DNA of 64,000 nt, from NCBI RefSeq assembly GCF_008710145.1, contig NZ_VYKL01000026.1, positions 1 through 64,000 on the forward strand, in the 5' to 3' direction. A program made the translations under genes and the position numbers. Source of the DNA: Niallia endozanthoxylica. Its GTDB lineage: Bacteria; Bacillota; Bacilli; Bacillales; Cytobacillaceae. The notes beneath the pieces were generated by a model that did no database searches, was not told the origin of the DNA, and saw only the letters and a list, made by a program, of their open reading frames with translations. Within the stretch, counting starts at the first letter, position 1. The number at the start of each line of letters is the position of its first letter. Of the stretch, positions 8,724 to 17,228 are shown piece after piece.

Positions 8724-9815
8724 ATGTCACTAACTGCTATTCTATTTGTTTTATTGTTTGCTATCATCTATTTTCTTTTATGTTTTTACATTAGTAAAAA
8801 TATCTGGGTATGGCTGAAGACGTATACCAATGGTAAATATAAAAAAACGTATACCATCCTCTTCGTCTTTATTGCGGTTTCCCCATTCTTAACACGAGCA
8901 TTTACTATCCCCGTATTTGCCTGGATTAGCGGATTTTGGATGGCCATTATTGGGTACAGTCTTATTCTGCTGCCGTTAGCTAATTTGCTGTATTTTCTTT
9001 TAAAAAAGAAAGGAATCAAGTGGATGGGACTTGGAATCATGTTGTTTTTCGCTATCATCTTTAGTGTAGGCTCTTTTAATGCTTGGAACCCAATTGTCCG
9101 CAGCTATGATGTGAACATTCCAAAGAAGACGGAGCTGCCTGGCATTAAAATTTTGCTTGCTTCTGACCTGCATTTAGGTCCAATTGTTGGTGTGTCTCAT
9201 CTGCAAAAATTGGTCGATATTGCTGATAACGTTCAACCTGATTTAATTTTGCTTGCTGGCGATACGATAGACGATGATATCGAACCATTTGTTGAAAATA
9301 ATATGCAAAAGCTTATGGCTGAATTGCAAGCTCCTCTCGGGGTGTACGCCATCTCTGGTAACCATGATGTTTATGGAAACGACCTTCTGAGACTGGAACA
9401 TGAATTAACCAATGCGGGCGTTCAGGTTCTGCGTGATGAAACTGTCTTGATTCAAAACCAATTTTATCTAACAGGCAGAAAAGACCCGGCAGAAGGAGAC
9501 CGTTATGAAATTCAATCATTATTAAAGGGACTGGATAAGAGCAAACCGATTATCATGATGGATCATCAGCCGAACGAGTTGCAACTTGCAGAAAAATATG
9601 GTGCAGATGTATTAGTATCCGGTCATACCCACAACGGACAATTGGCACCTGCCAATCTGATTACAGGAATGCTTTTTGAAAATGATGGAGGCTACTTGCA
9701 AAAAAATTCCCTGCATTCCTTTGTCTCGTCAGGTTTTGGTACTTGGGGTCCGCCGCTTAGAATCGGCAGCCGGTCAGAAGTAATGGTCATTAACCTCCAA
9801 TTTGGAGTACAGTGA
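8724..9815 (+). CDS. Membrane-anchored metallophosphoesterase
   Basis: A 363-residue protein. The first 125 residues contain four hydrophobic segments. The rest is a calcineurin-like phosphoesterase with the metal-binding motifs SDLHLG, LAGDTIDD, SGNHDVY, MDHQP and SGHTHNGQ in order, all intact. The family resembles YkuE/YpbG-type enzymes; the substrate is unknown, and lipid or cell-wall phosphoesters are possible given the membrane anchor. It is monocistronic with its own terminator. Confidence 0.9.
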   Translation: MSLTAILFVLLFAIIYFLLCFYISKNIWVWLKTYTNGKYKKTYTILFVFIAVSPFLTRAFTIPVFAWISGFWMAIIGYSLILLPLANLLYFLLKKKGIKWMGLGIMLFFAIIFSVGSFNAWNPIVRSYDVNIPKKTELPGIKILLASDLHLGPIVGVSHLQKLVDIADNVQPDLILLAGDTIDDDIEPFVENNMQKLMAELQAPLGVYAISGNHDVYGNDLLRLEHELTNAGVQVLRDETVLIQNQFYLTGRKDPAEGDRYEIQSLLKGLDKSKPIIMMDHQPNELQLAEKYGADVLVSGHTHNGQLAPANLITGMLFENDGGYLQKNSLHSFVSSGFGTWGPPLRIGSRSEVMVINLQFGVQ

Positions 9816-9845
9816 GTCACAGTTGAAAAAATAAATAAAAGATTT

Positions 9846-9878
9846 AAGGCCCTTCATGGTTGAATGGGTCTTTTTTTC
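9846..9878 (+). terminator. Terminator after phosphoesterase
   Basis: An imperfect stem of about 10 bp (AAGGCCCTTCA with TGAATGGGTCTT) followed by seven or more T. Confidence 0.7.
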
Positions 9879-9954
9879 GCCCAAAATGCTAAAAAATATC
9901 AAAAAATAGATTTTTTTCAAGAAATTTCAAAAAAATAGTAGATATCTCTTTAAG

Positions 9955-10051
9955 TCTGTTATATAATTCTATTAAATCATCTAAGTTGTATTATAACAAT
10001 CAAACAGATATAAAAACTATTTATTGGTATATAACAGATGGATGATTTAAT
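9955..10051 (+). promoter_or_regulatory. Two interleaved inverted repeats in a long leader
   Basis: In the 335-base gap before the BC1872-like gene, TCTGTTATATA (9955-9965) pairs with 10028-10038, and ATTAAATCATC (9971-9981) pairs with 10041-10051, both perfectly. The order A-B-A'-B' is pseudoknot-like in RNA, or a pair of looped operators in DNA. A TATAAT box (9962-9967) overlaps the first arm. A smaller dyad (TTGTTC...GAACAA, 10095-10118) lies nearer the gene. Confidence 0.5.
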
Positions 10052-10150
10052 CGATTACAGCCAATGATTTACATAATGATAAAACATTCTAAAGTTGTTC
10101 TAATATCCATTGGAACAAAAATATAACATGGTAGAAAAGGGGTATATACG

Positions 10151-10474
10151 ATGACAAAAACAAATTCCATTGCACGCAGAATTTTAGGTTGGAAGTTAAA
10201 TAGATGGGATAGATGGTATGATTATGAAAAGGGTATTTTCATTCATAATTCAGAATTTCAACCAGAACAAAACCTTGGCCATGCGATGCTAATTGTTGAA
10301 AAGTTAGAAAAAATCGGTTATAAATTCTCAAACAACGGAAACTCCGAAGTGTGTTTCAATAACGTTAAAGCAACAGGAGACACACTAGCAGAAGCGATTA
10401 CGAACGCTGCCTACAACCTTGTTGAACTTAACTCAGTAGAAGACACAAGCGATATCTGGGCCCAGCTTTGCTAA
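10151..10474 (+). CDS. BC1872-like protein with phage ABA-sandwich fold
   Basis: A 107-residue protein with the pattern of the small ABA-sandwich family: a W-x-W-D-R-W start, FQPEQNLGHAMLIVEKLE in the middle, then a strand-rich part and GDTLAEAITNAAYNLV at the end. Such proteins occur in phages and as chromosomal singletons in Bacillus; the function is unknown. The ribosome site AAAGGGG is clear. The gene has a long structured leader and its own terminator. Confidence 0.7.
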   Translation: MTKTNSIARRILGWKLNRWDRWYDYEKGIFIHNSEFQPEQNLGHAMLIVEKLEKIGYKFSNNGNSEVCFNNVKATGDTLAEAITNAAYNLVELNSVEDTSDIWAQLC

Positions 10475-10520
10475 AAATAGGCTATTTTGTCCTTGAAAAT
10501 TCAACTAAACATATAAGAAA

Positions 10521-10558
10521 AAGAAGTTCACCTCGAAGGAAGTGAACTTCTTTTTTGC
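10521..10558 (+). terminator. Terminator
   Basis: A perfect 11-bp stem (10521-10531 with 10542-10552) followed by TTTT. Confidence 0.88.
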
Positions 10559-10641
10559 ATTCTTAACAAAAAGGTACGATGAATAATTTGAAAATGATTA
10601 GTTAACCCTAATTGAAGAACGAATAATAAGGAGAAAAGCTA

Positions 10642-10872
10642 GTGAAACCATACGAATTACATAATATGATCATTGATGATGATTTTGATGGTGAAGAATA
10701 TGTTACGGCGGACTTTACTCATGAAAATCAAATTTACAGCATTACCTTCAGAAAAGCAGACCTCGAAATCATCAATACGTGGATATTCCAAGGAGACGGT
10801 ACATCCTTACCAGCCAACTTACCTGATTACATCATTGAATCCATTAGAGAAGATGTAAAAATGAGCATCTAA
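10642..10872 (+). CDS. Small conserved hypothetical protein
   Basis: A 76-residue acidic protein (start IDDDFDGEEY) beginning at GTG after AAGGAG with 8-nt spacing and followed by a terminator, so it is very likely real. It has no membrane segment and no motif I recognise. It lies between the BC1872-like gene and the AAA ATPase and seems monocistronic. Confidence 0.75.
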   Translation: MKPYELHNMIIDDDFDGEEYVTADFTHENQIYSITFRKADLEIINTWIFQGDGTSLPANLPDYIIESIREDVKMSI

Positions 10873-10882
10873 TTTGGTAAAA

Positions 10883-10930
10883 AAGACAGCTCTATTCTTC
10901 AGATGAAGCAATAGAACTGTCCTTTTTATT
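10883..10930 (+). terminator. Terminator
   Basis: GACAG...CTGTC with an inner CTCTATT/AATAGA pairing (10885-10921), then CTTTTT. Confidence 0.8.
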
Positions 10931-10966
10931 TCTGTGGTAAGATATGGAATAGGGGGTGTATAACAA

Positions 10967-11722
10967 ATGAAGCTAGATTATGAGACTCAGTATATTAAAC
11001 ACATTTATCTAAATGAACAACTTGTCTCCTCTTATGATCATTTTCCTCTTAATTTGCCCATCATGAAAAATTTAGATGAAATTTATTTCCATCCAAATGT
11101 CACCTATATTGTTGGTGAAAATGGAATGGGAAAGTCTACTTTGCTTGAAGGAATAGCGGTTGCATTAGGCTTTAACCCAGAAGGCGGAACATTAAACTTC
11201 AATTTCTCAAGTTATGATTCCCATTCTAATTTGAATCAGTATCTTCGAATAGCAAAAGGAGTGTATAGAGCTGAGAATCCATTCTTTTTCCGAGCGGAAT
11301 CCTTTTATAATTTGGCTACCCATATTGAGGAATTAGACAAAGAACCAGGTGGCGGCGGGAGGATTATTGATTATTTTGGGGGGGAATCATTGTATCAGCA
11401 ATCACATGGAGAGGCATTTTTTGCTGCCTTCATTGAAAAATTTCGAGGCCGTGGTTTGTATATTTTAGACGAACCAGAAGCAGCACTTTCTCCGTTACGG
11501 CAGCTCTCGATGCTGGCTAGAATTAATGAATTGGTCAATCAGGAATCTCAATTCATCATTGCTACTCATTCACCGATTATTATGGCTTACCCAGATGCTA
11601 AAATCCTTCAGCTGTCAGAAGAAGGAATTGTAGAAACAAAACTAGAAGACACGAACCATTACATCCTGATGAAACAGTTCTTCGATGACAGGGAGCGCAT
11701 CCTGCATCATCTATTTCAGTAG
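10967..11722 (+). CDS. AAA family ATPase
   Basis: A 251-residue cytoplasmic ATPase of the ABC/SMC-like class. Walker A is GENGMGKST (about residue 50), Walker B is YILDEPEAALSP (about 165), and the switch His is in IATHSPIIMAYP. It has no long coiled-coil arm, unlike RecF or SMC. The family is common as stand-alone predicted ATPases; OLD-like and bacteriophage-defence ATPases share the C-terminal pattern, but no partner nuclease is next to it. Function unknown. Confidence 0.85.
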   Translation: MKLDYETQYIKHIYLNEQLVSSYDHFPLNLPIMKNLDEIYFHPNVTYIVGENGMGKSTLLEGIAVALGFNPEGGTLNFNFSSYDSHSNLNQYLRIAKGVYRAENPFFFRAESFYNLATHIEELDKEPGGGGRIIDYFGGESLYQQSHGEAFFAAFIEKFRGRGLYILDEPEAALSPLRQLSMLARINELVNQESQFIIATHSPIIMAYPDAKILQLSEEGIVETKLEDTNHYILMKQFFDDRERILHHLFQ

Positions 11723-11726
11723 GCAG

Positions 11727-11760
11727 AAAAGGGGATGTCCCGTGGCAGGACATCCCTTTG
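11727..11760. terminator. Bidirectional terminator between convergent genes
   Basis: A 12-bp stem (AAGGGGATGTCC with GGACATCCC TT) with a 7-nt loop and short T runs on both sides, between the AAA ATPase and the YocH-like gene. Confidence 0.75.
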
Positions 11761-11772
11761 GTGTTGATTCAT

Positions 11773-12561
11773 TTAATCAATAATCGTTACTTTTACTTGT
11801 TTTCTTCCCCATTGAAGGGCGTCATTATGTTCTTTAACGTATACATCAATTTCGTTTCCATTAATGCCTCCGCCGATATCTTCAGCGGTTGCATAACCAT
11901 AGCCCTCTACATAGACTTTTGAACCTAAAGGAATAACCGCTGGATCGACAGCAATCACTTTCGCATCAGGATTGGCGTTTAAATCCACACCCGTTTTTGT
12001 AATCCCTGAACAGCCTTCACATTCAGCTGTATAGGCGGTCGCTTCAACCATGATTTCTTTGCCTGCGGGCTCTGCAGCTACTGGCGTTTCAGGTTGTTCT
12101 GCTGCTTCCGTTGGTGCTGGATTCTCTGTTGGTTGCGAATGGTCTTGAACCATTTGTTCAGTTGCTGGAGCGGCTTCTTCATTCACGTTTACATCCTCAT
12201 TTTTATTCGTATAAACGGTCAAATTCAGTCCAGGATGGATCAAATCTGATGAAAGATGATTCCATTTCTTTAAATCCTCAACCGAAACTCCGTAGATTTG
12301 AGAAATATTCCAAAGTGTATCTCCCAATGAAACAGGTACTTGTTTAATAGGGGACGAGACTTCAAGAAGGTCATTTGGGTGAATCAGATCAGTTGATAGA
12401 TTGTTCCATTCTTTAATAGAGTCTACTGATACTCCATTTTCCTGTGCTATTCCCCACAATGTATCTCCCTTATGTACAACGGTTTGTTCTGCTTGTACAT
12501 TCGTTGTTCCGACTATAAAAAATGCTGTTGCTGCAACTGCCGATAACCATTTTCTTCTCAA
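11773..12561 (-). CDS. yocH: YocH-like cell-wall protein: two LysM plus 3D domain
   Basis: A 262-residue secreted wall protein. Residues 1-24 are a signal peptide. Two LysM repeats (about 27-70 and 75-117, each with GDTLWxIxQ and a WN pair) bind peptidoglycan. A Pro/Glu-rich linker follows. The C-terminal 3D domain (about 170-262) has the expected Asp residues (GVDLNANPD, AVDPAVIPLGS, AEDIGGG), so it is likely a lytic transglycosylase-like catalytic domain. It starts at TTG after GGGAGG. A good WalR box lies upstream, as for yocH of B. subtilis, so it probably belongs to the WalRK regulon. Confidence 0.88.
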   Translation of the reverse strand: MRRKWLSAVAATAFFIVGTTNVQAEQTVVHKGDTLWGIAQENGVSVDSIKEWNNLSTDLIHPNDLLEVSSPIKQVPVSLGDTLWNISQIYGVSVEDLKKWNHLSSDLIHPGLNLTVYTNKNEDVNVNEEAAPATEQMVQDHSQPTENPAPTEAAEQPETPVAAEPAGKEIMVEATAYTAECEGCSGITKTGVDLNANPDAKVIAVDPAVIPLGSKVYVEGYGYATAEDIGGGINGNEIDVYVKEHNDALQWGRKQVKVTIID

Positions 12562-12665
12562 TTTCAGTACCTCCCGTTGTGATTTGTTCGAATTTATTAT
12601 GTGAATTATCGTAACATAGTACTTTTACAGAATAGGAACAGGGAGATATTAATTAGATAACGATA

Positions 12666-12702
12666 GTAACAGATTGATAACAGGATGTAACAATCTCTAA
12701 CA
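12666..12702 (-). promoter_or_regulatory. WalR (YycF) binding sites upstream of yocH
   Basis: On the minus strand TGTTAT-N5-TGTTAC (12666-12682) matches the WalR consensus TGTWAH-N5-TGTWAH exactly. A second pair, TGTTAG-N4-TGTTAC (12687-12702), lies next to it, off by one base in spacing and in one consensus position. Confidence 0.75.
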
Positions 12703-12758
12703 AATTTGGAGTGTCTGTAATAAAAGTATTTTTAAGAAGGAGGGGAGTTTTGGGCATG

Positions 12759-12783
12759 AAAAAAGCCTCTTTTGGATAGAGGC
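12759..12783 (-). terminator. Terminator of small gene
   Basis: GCCTCT/AGAGGC stem with a 7-nt loop followed by six T on the minus strand. Confidence 0.8.
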
Positions 12784-12797
12784 AGTGGAACTATTCA

Positions 12798-12974
12798 TTA
12801 TTTTACTCGTTTTTTCATGGTAGCATTGACTAAGTTTTGCGTTGCATCTTGAGTGGATTCAACCATATTTTCAATTGCATTTTGAACATAATTGGTTGCG
12901 GAATGATTTACATTTCTAAACATACGCATTTTATCCTCATATGCTCCGTTTAACATTTGTCTATTATCTGACAT
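12798..12974 (-). CDS. Small hypothetical protein
   Basis: A 58-residue helical protein starting MSDNRQMLNGAYEDKM, with amphipathic pattern and Asn/Gln/Val-rich second half. I start it at 12974, where GGAGG lies 8 nt upstream; the longer frame to 13004 has no ribosome site. It has its own terminator. I do not recognise the family. Confidence 0.65.
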   Translation of the reverse strand: MSDNRQMLNGAYEDKMRMFRNVNHSATNYVQNAIENMVESTQDATQNLVNATMKKRVK

Positions 12975-13036
12975 TGTCATAACCTCCATACATTTAATGA
13001 ACATTCTAGTTTATGACCGTGTCAGAAAAATTATAC

Positions 13037-13055
13037 GAAGCAGAGCGTGTGCTTC
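13037..13055 (-). terminator. Weak terminator-like hairpin
   Basis: GAAGCA and TGCTTC arms with a 7-nt loop, followed on the minus strand by GTATAATTTTT, after the UvrC-like gene. Confidence 0.4.
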
Positions 13056-13076
13056 TTAGTTGAAAAAATTAGCTTT

Positions 13077-14147
13077 TTAAACCTGTGAAAACCATTCACT
13101 AACTTGTTGTTTAACTTTACTCTTAGATTCCAGCCATGTTTCTGGAATAATCCTATAACGGCAATGACTGCTTTTTAAATAATGATAGATAATTTGAGCT
13201 TCATCAATTTCATCCCGTGTCAGCTCTGCAGCCGAATAGGGTAATGCGAAATATTTCATGATATTTGCTGAAACAGTAGCAGCTGCAGATTCTCTGTTTA
13301 CGTCCTTGTCTGAGTATATCTCACTAAAGAGTATTTCATTTCTTTTCATATAAAAGATTTTAAAACATGCTTCACCGATAGGTTCAAGCATCACAATATT
13401 ATGATTCTTCTCTGTGAATTCTATCATTCTTTCTTTATGAATTAGAGTTTCCATATACTTTATACTATTTCTGAATTTGGCTGCCGTTTCGAAATCGAAA
13501 TGTTCCGCTGCAGTTAACATCTTTTCATTCATTTCTTCAAGCAGGCTCATGTCGGAACCATTTAGTAAAGAAATGAATTTATCAATAATCGAACGGTATT
13601 GGGCTAGCGCAGCACCTCCTTGGCACATGCCGATACACAACCCTATCGTAAAATTCAAGCAGGGAGAGGTCTTAAGGGTATGTCTAGTGCAATTAATTTT
13701 ATAACAATCCTTAAATCCTTCAATGGCTTTTTCTGCCGTACTTTTGCTTGTGAATGGACCAAAATATTGATATCCATTGCCCTTGTGAATCGAATGACTA
13801 ACTTCCATTTGAGGAATCTCTTCATCCAATTTAATAACAATGTACGCGTAGGATAGGGGATTTTTCATTAATTTATTAAAATAAGGCTTGATTTCTTTTA
13901 TTAAGCGGCATTCGAGCATAAAGGCTTCAAATTCTGTATCCGTTTCAATATAATCGAAATCCCTTAAAGTCTTTACAAGCTTTTCAACCTTACGGGAATG
14001 CGCTTTGGAGTGATAAAAATAAGATTGAACCCTGCTTTTTAAATTTTTTGATTTGCCGACATAAATGATGCTGCCTTGAGAATCTTTCATCAAATAGACT
14101 CCAGGCGTTGAGGGGAGATTTTTTACTTTTTCGTTTAGAAGATTCAA
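13077..14147 (-). CDS. UvrC-like GIY-YIG nuclease lacking the C-terminal half
   Basis: A 356-residue protein matching the N-terminal half of UvrC. Residues 10-90 are a GIY-YIG nuclease domain (TPGVYLMKDSQGSIIYVGKS, with catalytic Arg and Glu in the expected places). A Cys-containing linker follows (CTRHTLKTSPCLNFTIGLCIGMC). A UVR, UvrB-contact motif sits near residues 195-235 (AAEHFDFETAAKFRNSI). The RNase H-like domain and HhH region of full UvrC (about 590 residues) are missing. It therefore resembles Cho or other short excinuclease homologs that make only the 3' incision. TTG 14147 follows AGGTGG; the earlier ATG 14162 has no SD. Confidence 0.82.
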   Translation of the reverse strand: MNLLNEKVKNLPSTPGVYLMKDSQGSIIYVGKSKNLKSRVQSYFYHSKAHSRKVEKLVKTLRDFDYIETDTEFEAFMLECRLIKEIKPYFNKLMKNPLSYAYIVIKLDEEIPQMEVSHSIHKGNGYQYFGPFTSKSTAEKAIEGFKDCYKINCTRHTLKTSPCLNFTIGLCIGMCQGGAALAQYRSIIDKFISLLNGSDMSLLEEMNEKMLTAAEHFDFETAAKFRNSIKYMETLIHKERMIEFTEKNHNIVMLEPIGEACFKIFYMKRNEILFSEIYSDKDVNRESAAATVSANIMKYFALPYSAAELTRDEIDEAQIIYHYLKSSHCRYRIIPETWLESKSKVKQQVSEWFSQV

Positions 14148-14309
14148 TGAATTCCACCTCATTTATATATGATAGCTTTGATTTTAATGGAATGGGGTGA
14201 AAGGTACAAGGAGATCTTTCCTTTCTATTGTTATGTAAATCTTAAAAAAGTTTTTGATACATAATAAATTTTTCCAGATGATATAAAAACAAGAGAGTAT
14301 TTTCTTTCA

Positions 14310-14318
14310 TGGTATAAT
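14310..14318 (+). promoter_or_regulatory. Extended -10 promoter
   Basis: TGGTATAAT, a TGN-extended perfect -10 box, 40 bases upstream of the HAD gene; no good -35. Confidence 0.6.
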
Positions 14319-14357
14319 AGTAAAAAGATAGAAAAGATATAAATGGGGAGATTAGGA

Positions 14358-15089
14358 TTGAAGAGATACCAAACATTATTATTTGATGTGGACGATACAT
14401 TATTAGATTTTGGAGCGGCAGAAAGATCGGCATTGCGCTCTCTTTTTGAGGAACAGAAAGTTCTAGTTACTCCGGAACTTGAAGAACAATATAAAAAAAT
14501 AAATAAAAGTCTTTGGAAATCCTTTGAAGAAGGGAAAATCGACCGCAATGAGGTAGTAAATACACGCTTTACACTTTTATTTAATGAATTTGGTCAAGAG
14601 GTTGACGGAGTATTACTAGAGAAAAAATACCGCCACTATTTAGAAGAAGGTCATCAACTTATTGAAGGTGCGTTCGAATTGATTTCAACTTTGCAGCAGC
14701 ATGTTGAGTTATATATTGTAACTAATGGTGTTTCTAAAACTCAAGATAAACGTTTACGCGATTCTGGTTTATATCCGTTTTTTAAGGACATTTTTATCTC
14801 CGAGGATACTGGTTATCAAAAACCGATGAAGGAATATTTTGATTATGTTTTTGCGCGAATATCTGATTTCTCAGCTGAGAAAACTTTGATTATTGGTGAC
14901 TCCTTAAGCTCAGATATAAAAGGAGGAAATCAGGCAGGGATTGATACTTGTTGGTTCAATCCGAATGAGAAATTTAATGTTACAGGTATAGTGCCTACTT
15001 TTCAAATTAAAAGGTTAAATGAATTATACAAAACTTTAGGGTTTGTTAAAGAGGAGGGTTGCCCGCCGCAACACTGCTTAACCTCATAA
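14358..15089 (+). CDS. YjjG-type HAD nucleotidase
   Basis: A 243-residue HAD hydrolase. Motif I is LLFDVDDTLLDF with both catalytic Asp, motif II is IVTNGVS, motif III Lys is in TGYQKP, and motif IV is IIGDSLSSDIKGG. The YjjG/YfnB group dephosphorylates non-canonical pyrimidine nucleotides as house-cleaning enzymes. TTG 14358 gives the family start MKRYQTLLFDVDDTLL and has GGGGAG in front; an upstream ATG at 14343 overlaps that site. It is immediately upstream of ssrA, where smpB would often be found in Bacillus. Confidence 0.88.
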   Translation: MKRYQTLLFDVDDTLLDFGAAERSALRSLFEEQKVLVTPELEEQYKKINKSLWKSFEEGKIDRNEVVNTRFTLLFNEFGQEVDGVLLEKKYRHYLEEGHQLIEGAFELISTLQQHVELYIVTNGVSKTQDKRLRDSGLYPFFKDIFISEDTGYQKPMKEYFDYVFARISDFSAEKTLIIGDSLSSDIKGGNQAGIDTCWFNPNEKFNVTGIVPTFQIKRLNELYKTLGFVKEEGCPPQHCLTS

Positions 15090-15121
15090 AATATTCATTG
15101 AAAAATCCCAGTAACTTACAA

Positions 15122-15149
15122 TTGAAATAGGTAAAAAGTATGGTATGAT
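15122..15149 (+). promoter_or_regulatory. Likely ssrA promoter
   Basis: TTGAAA (15122-15127), 16-bp spacer, TATGAT (15144-15149). A leader of about 115 nt follows before the mature 5' end, containing short inverted repeats (GCGCAA/TTGCGC; AAATCGAT/ATCGATTT). Confidence 0.6.
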
Positions 15150-15270
15150 AATACATGTCAGCAGGAGCTGGCACACATAATCTTTGCTCGACCTTTGAGC
15201 CTTCCTAACGTCAGCGCAATTTGCGCAAATCGATAGAATCATTCAATTGATCATCGATTTTTCTCATAAC

Positions 15271-15625
15271 GGGGACGCTACGGATTCGACAGGGGTAGTT
15301 CGAGCTTAGGTTGCGAGTCGAGGGGATCGGCCTCGTTAAAACGTCAAAGCCTATAACTGGCAAACAAAATCAACTTTTAGCTGCCTAATTAAGTCAGCTG
15401 TTCGCCCTTCCATTGCCTGCGTGGTAAGGTAGCGGACTCAAATTTAGCAGGATACGCCGGATTCCACTGTCTGAGGAAGAAGGAAGAGAACAACCAGACT
15501 AGCCAAGCCACGACGCCCGTCGATAGGCATATGGTGCGGCGAAATCGCAAATATATCGACTACACTCGTAGAAGCTTAAGTGACGATATCTTTGGACGTG
15601 GGTTCGACTCCCACCGTCTCCACCA
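15271..15625 (+). ncRNA. ssrA: tmRNA (ssrA)
   Basis: A 355-nt transfer-messenger RNA that rescues stalled ribosomes. The 5' end (GGGGACGCTACGGATTCGAC) and 3' end (GGTTCGACTCCCACCGTCTC then CACCA) form the tRNA-like acceptor and T arm with an encoded CCA. The tag frame is read at 15359-15388 as GKQNQLLAA-stop, after the Ala carried by the tmRNA. The LAA end is the usual ClpXP/ClpAP degron. The tag resembles Bacillus cereus-type tags more than the longer B. subtilis one. Confidence 0.97.
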
Positions 15626-15707
15626 TACATAATCAATGGTGGTATATAATAAATAGATTAGATTTTAATTGGGTCCAACATACGTTTATAATAGGATTAG
15701 ATTAACT

Positions 15708-15737
15708 GACTAGATGGTGTTATCATCTGGTCTTTTT
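15708..15737 (+). terminator. Terminator downstream of ssrA
   Basis: GACTAGATG/CATCTGGTC stem with a 7-nt loop followed by TTTTT. Confidence 0.75.
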
Positions 15738-15815
15738 AATTAGTATCAAGATTGACAAAAGACTAAAAAGAAATAATAAATGGTAAATGAAATAATGAGT
15801 GAACCAGGTGAACTT

Positions 15816-16703
15816 ATGCAAAACGATAAAATGATTAATGAAAAAATAAAAGAAGATAACTACAAGATATTTGCCTTACTAAGTAAATATTTGAATGATG
15901 CACCTGACTTTGTAGAAAAGGAAGAAGTAGATGGGATTGCTGAAAGCGGTGTTTCATCTGAATATGCTTTTGCTGTCATATTAGCGGCTGCTTTTGAACT
16001 GGATATCGTTGATAATACAGGGGATAGGGACCTTTTTCATAACTACTTTAAAAAGATGATTCATCAGTTAAATGTAAATGAGTATTACAACAATCCCTAT
16101 TATAAGAATATCATCATACCAACAATGAAAGTGGGCAAAAGTGAGCTGAAGTATGAAAAGTATAAACCTTTTGAAGGTTTTGTTTGTAATGATATCATGC
16201 CAAACAAAGCAGGGAGGCATATTCCTCAAATCGGATTTTTTGATGTTGAATTCAAATTTCCAGCTATTTTGGAAAATGAGCGAATCTGGATGACGGTGAC
16301 ACCGAATGAAATCGAAACGATGAAAGAAGCGGTTGATCAAGCATATGGCAACGTACTTACGTTCGGACTTGGGCTTGGTTACTATGCTTATATGGTTTCT
16401 GAAAAAGAAAATGTTGAAAGCGTCACGGTTATTGATAGTAATCAAGATGTGATAAATTTGTTTACTTCATATATATTGCCTCAATTTAAACATGCTGGGA
16501 AGATTAAGATTATCAAATCAGATGCTTTTGAATATGCACAAAAACATATGCCTAAGGGAAATTACGATTTTGTTTTTACAGATATCTGGCATGATGTTTC
16601 GGATGGAATAGATAGTTATCTACAAATGAAACAGTATGAAAAAACATGCCCAAATACTCAGTTTTCGTATTGGATAGAAAAATCAATCTTGTGCTATTTA
16701 TAA
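15816..16703 (+). CDS. SAM-methyltransferase-like protein
   Basis: A 295-residue protein with a Rossmann methyltransferase core in its C-terminal half: VLTFGLGLGYYAYMVSEK (motif I), VTVIDSNQDVI (motif II, acidic end of strand 2), KSDAFEYAQ and YDFVFTDIWHD. The layout is like spermidine-synthase-type proteins. The N-terminal 110 residues are helical and unassigned. I chose ATG 15816, preceded by AGGTGA; in-frame ATGs at 15780 and 15795 have no ribosome site. Activity and substrate unknown. Confidence 0.75.
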   Translation: MQNDKMINEKIKEDNYKIFALLSKYLNDAPDFVEKEEVDGIAESGVSSEYAFAVILAAAFELDIVDNTGDRDLFHNYFKKMIHQLNVNEYYNNPYYKNIIIPTMKVGKSELKYEKYKPFEGFVCNDIMPNKAGRHIPQIGFFDVEFKFPAILENERIWMTVTPNEIETMKEAVDQAYGNVLTFGLGLGYYAYMVSEKENVESVTVIDSNQDVINLFTSYILPQFKHAGKIKIIKSDAFEYAQKHMPKGNYDFVFTDIWHDVSDGIDSYLQMKQYEKTCPNTQFSYWIEKSILCYL

Positions 16704-16708
16704 TTTGT

Positions 16709-16742
16709 TAACGGACCTGCCCCTGTCGGAAGGTCCGTTATT
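16709..16742 (+). terminator. Terminator-like hairpin
   Basis: A perfect 9-bp stem (TAACGGACC/GGTCCGTTA) after the methyltransferase-like gene, with only a weak T run. Confidence 0.5.
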
Positions 16743-16850
16743 GGTTTGAGAAGTTAAAGAATCATTTAATTTAAAATGAATATTCAAATAACCATATAAA
16801 TATATATTCTAAGTGCTAGTTGTTATTTTTAATTGGATAGAGGTGTTGAA

Positions 16851-17228
16851 TTGAAGCGGCTGCTTGGGATATTTTTGTTTATCTTGTTTATGGCTGTAAT
16901 GAGTGCTTGTAATAATAATGAAAAGGCAGATGGGGATGCAGTTGAACCTTCGAATGAACAGGAAGAAAATCAAAGTACACCAGCAGATAAATCCGTAAGT
17001 TCCGTTACAGGGGATGAAGTTTTTCAAAAAAGCTGTATTTCCTGCCACAGTTCGGGAGATATCTCTGGAGGTCATTCAAAATTAGATGCCACCGCCATCC
17101 AATCTAACTTTAAGACAAGAGAAGAACTGTTATCCTATGTATCAGAAAGAATGCCGATGTCAGCACCCGGTTCCCTTTCTGCAGAAGAGTATGAGGCTGT
17201 TGTAAAATATTTATGGGAGCAAAAATAG
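16851..17228 (+). CDS. Cytochrome c lipoprotein (c551-like)
   Basis: A 125-residue exported electron carrier. A short signal peptide ends in a lipobox (VMSAC), so it is anchored to the outer face of the membrane. An acidic linker follows, then one haem site CISCH and a distal Met ligand in ERMPMSAPG. It resembles the small c-cytochromes of Bacillus (CccA/CccB type) that carry electrons to terminal oxidases. TTG 16851 follows AGAGGTG with 5-nt spacing; the frame opens earlier at 16833 without an SD. Confidence 0.85.
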   Translation: MKRLLGIFLFILFMAVMSACNNNEKADGDAVEPSNEQEENQSTPADKSVSSVTGDEVFQKSCISCHSSGDISGGHSKLDATAIQSNFKTREELLSYVSERMPMSAPGSLSAEEYEAVVKYLWEQK

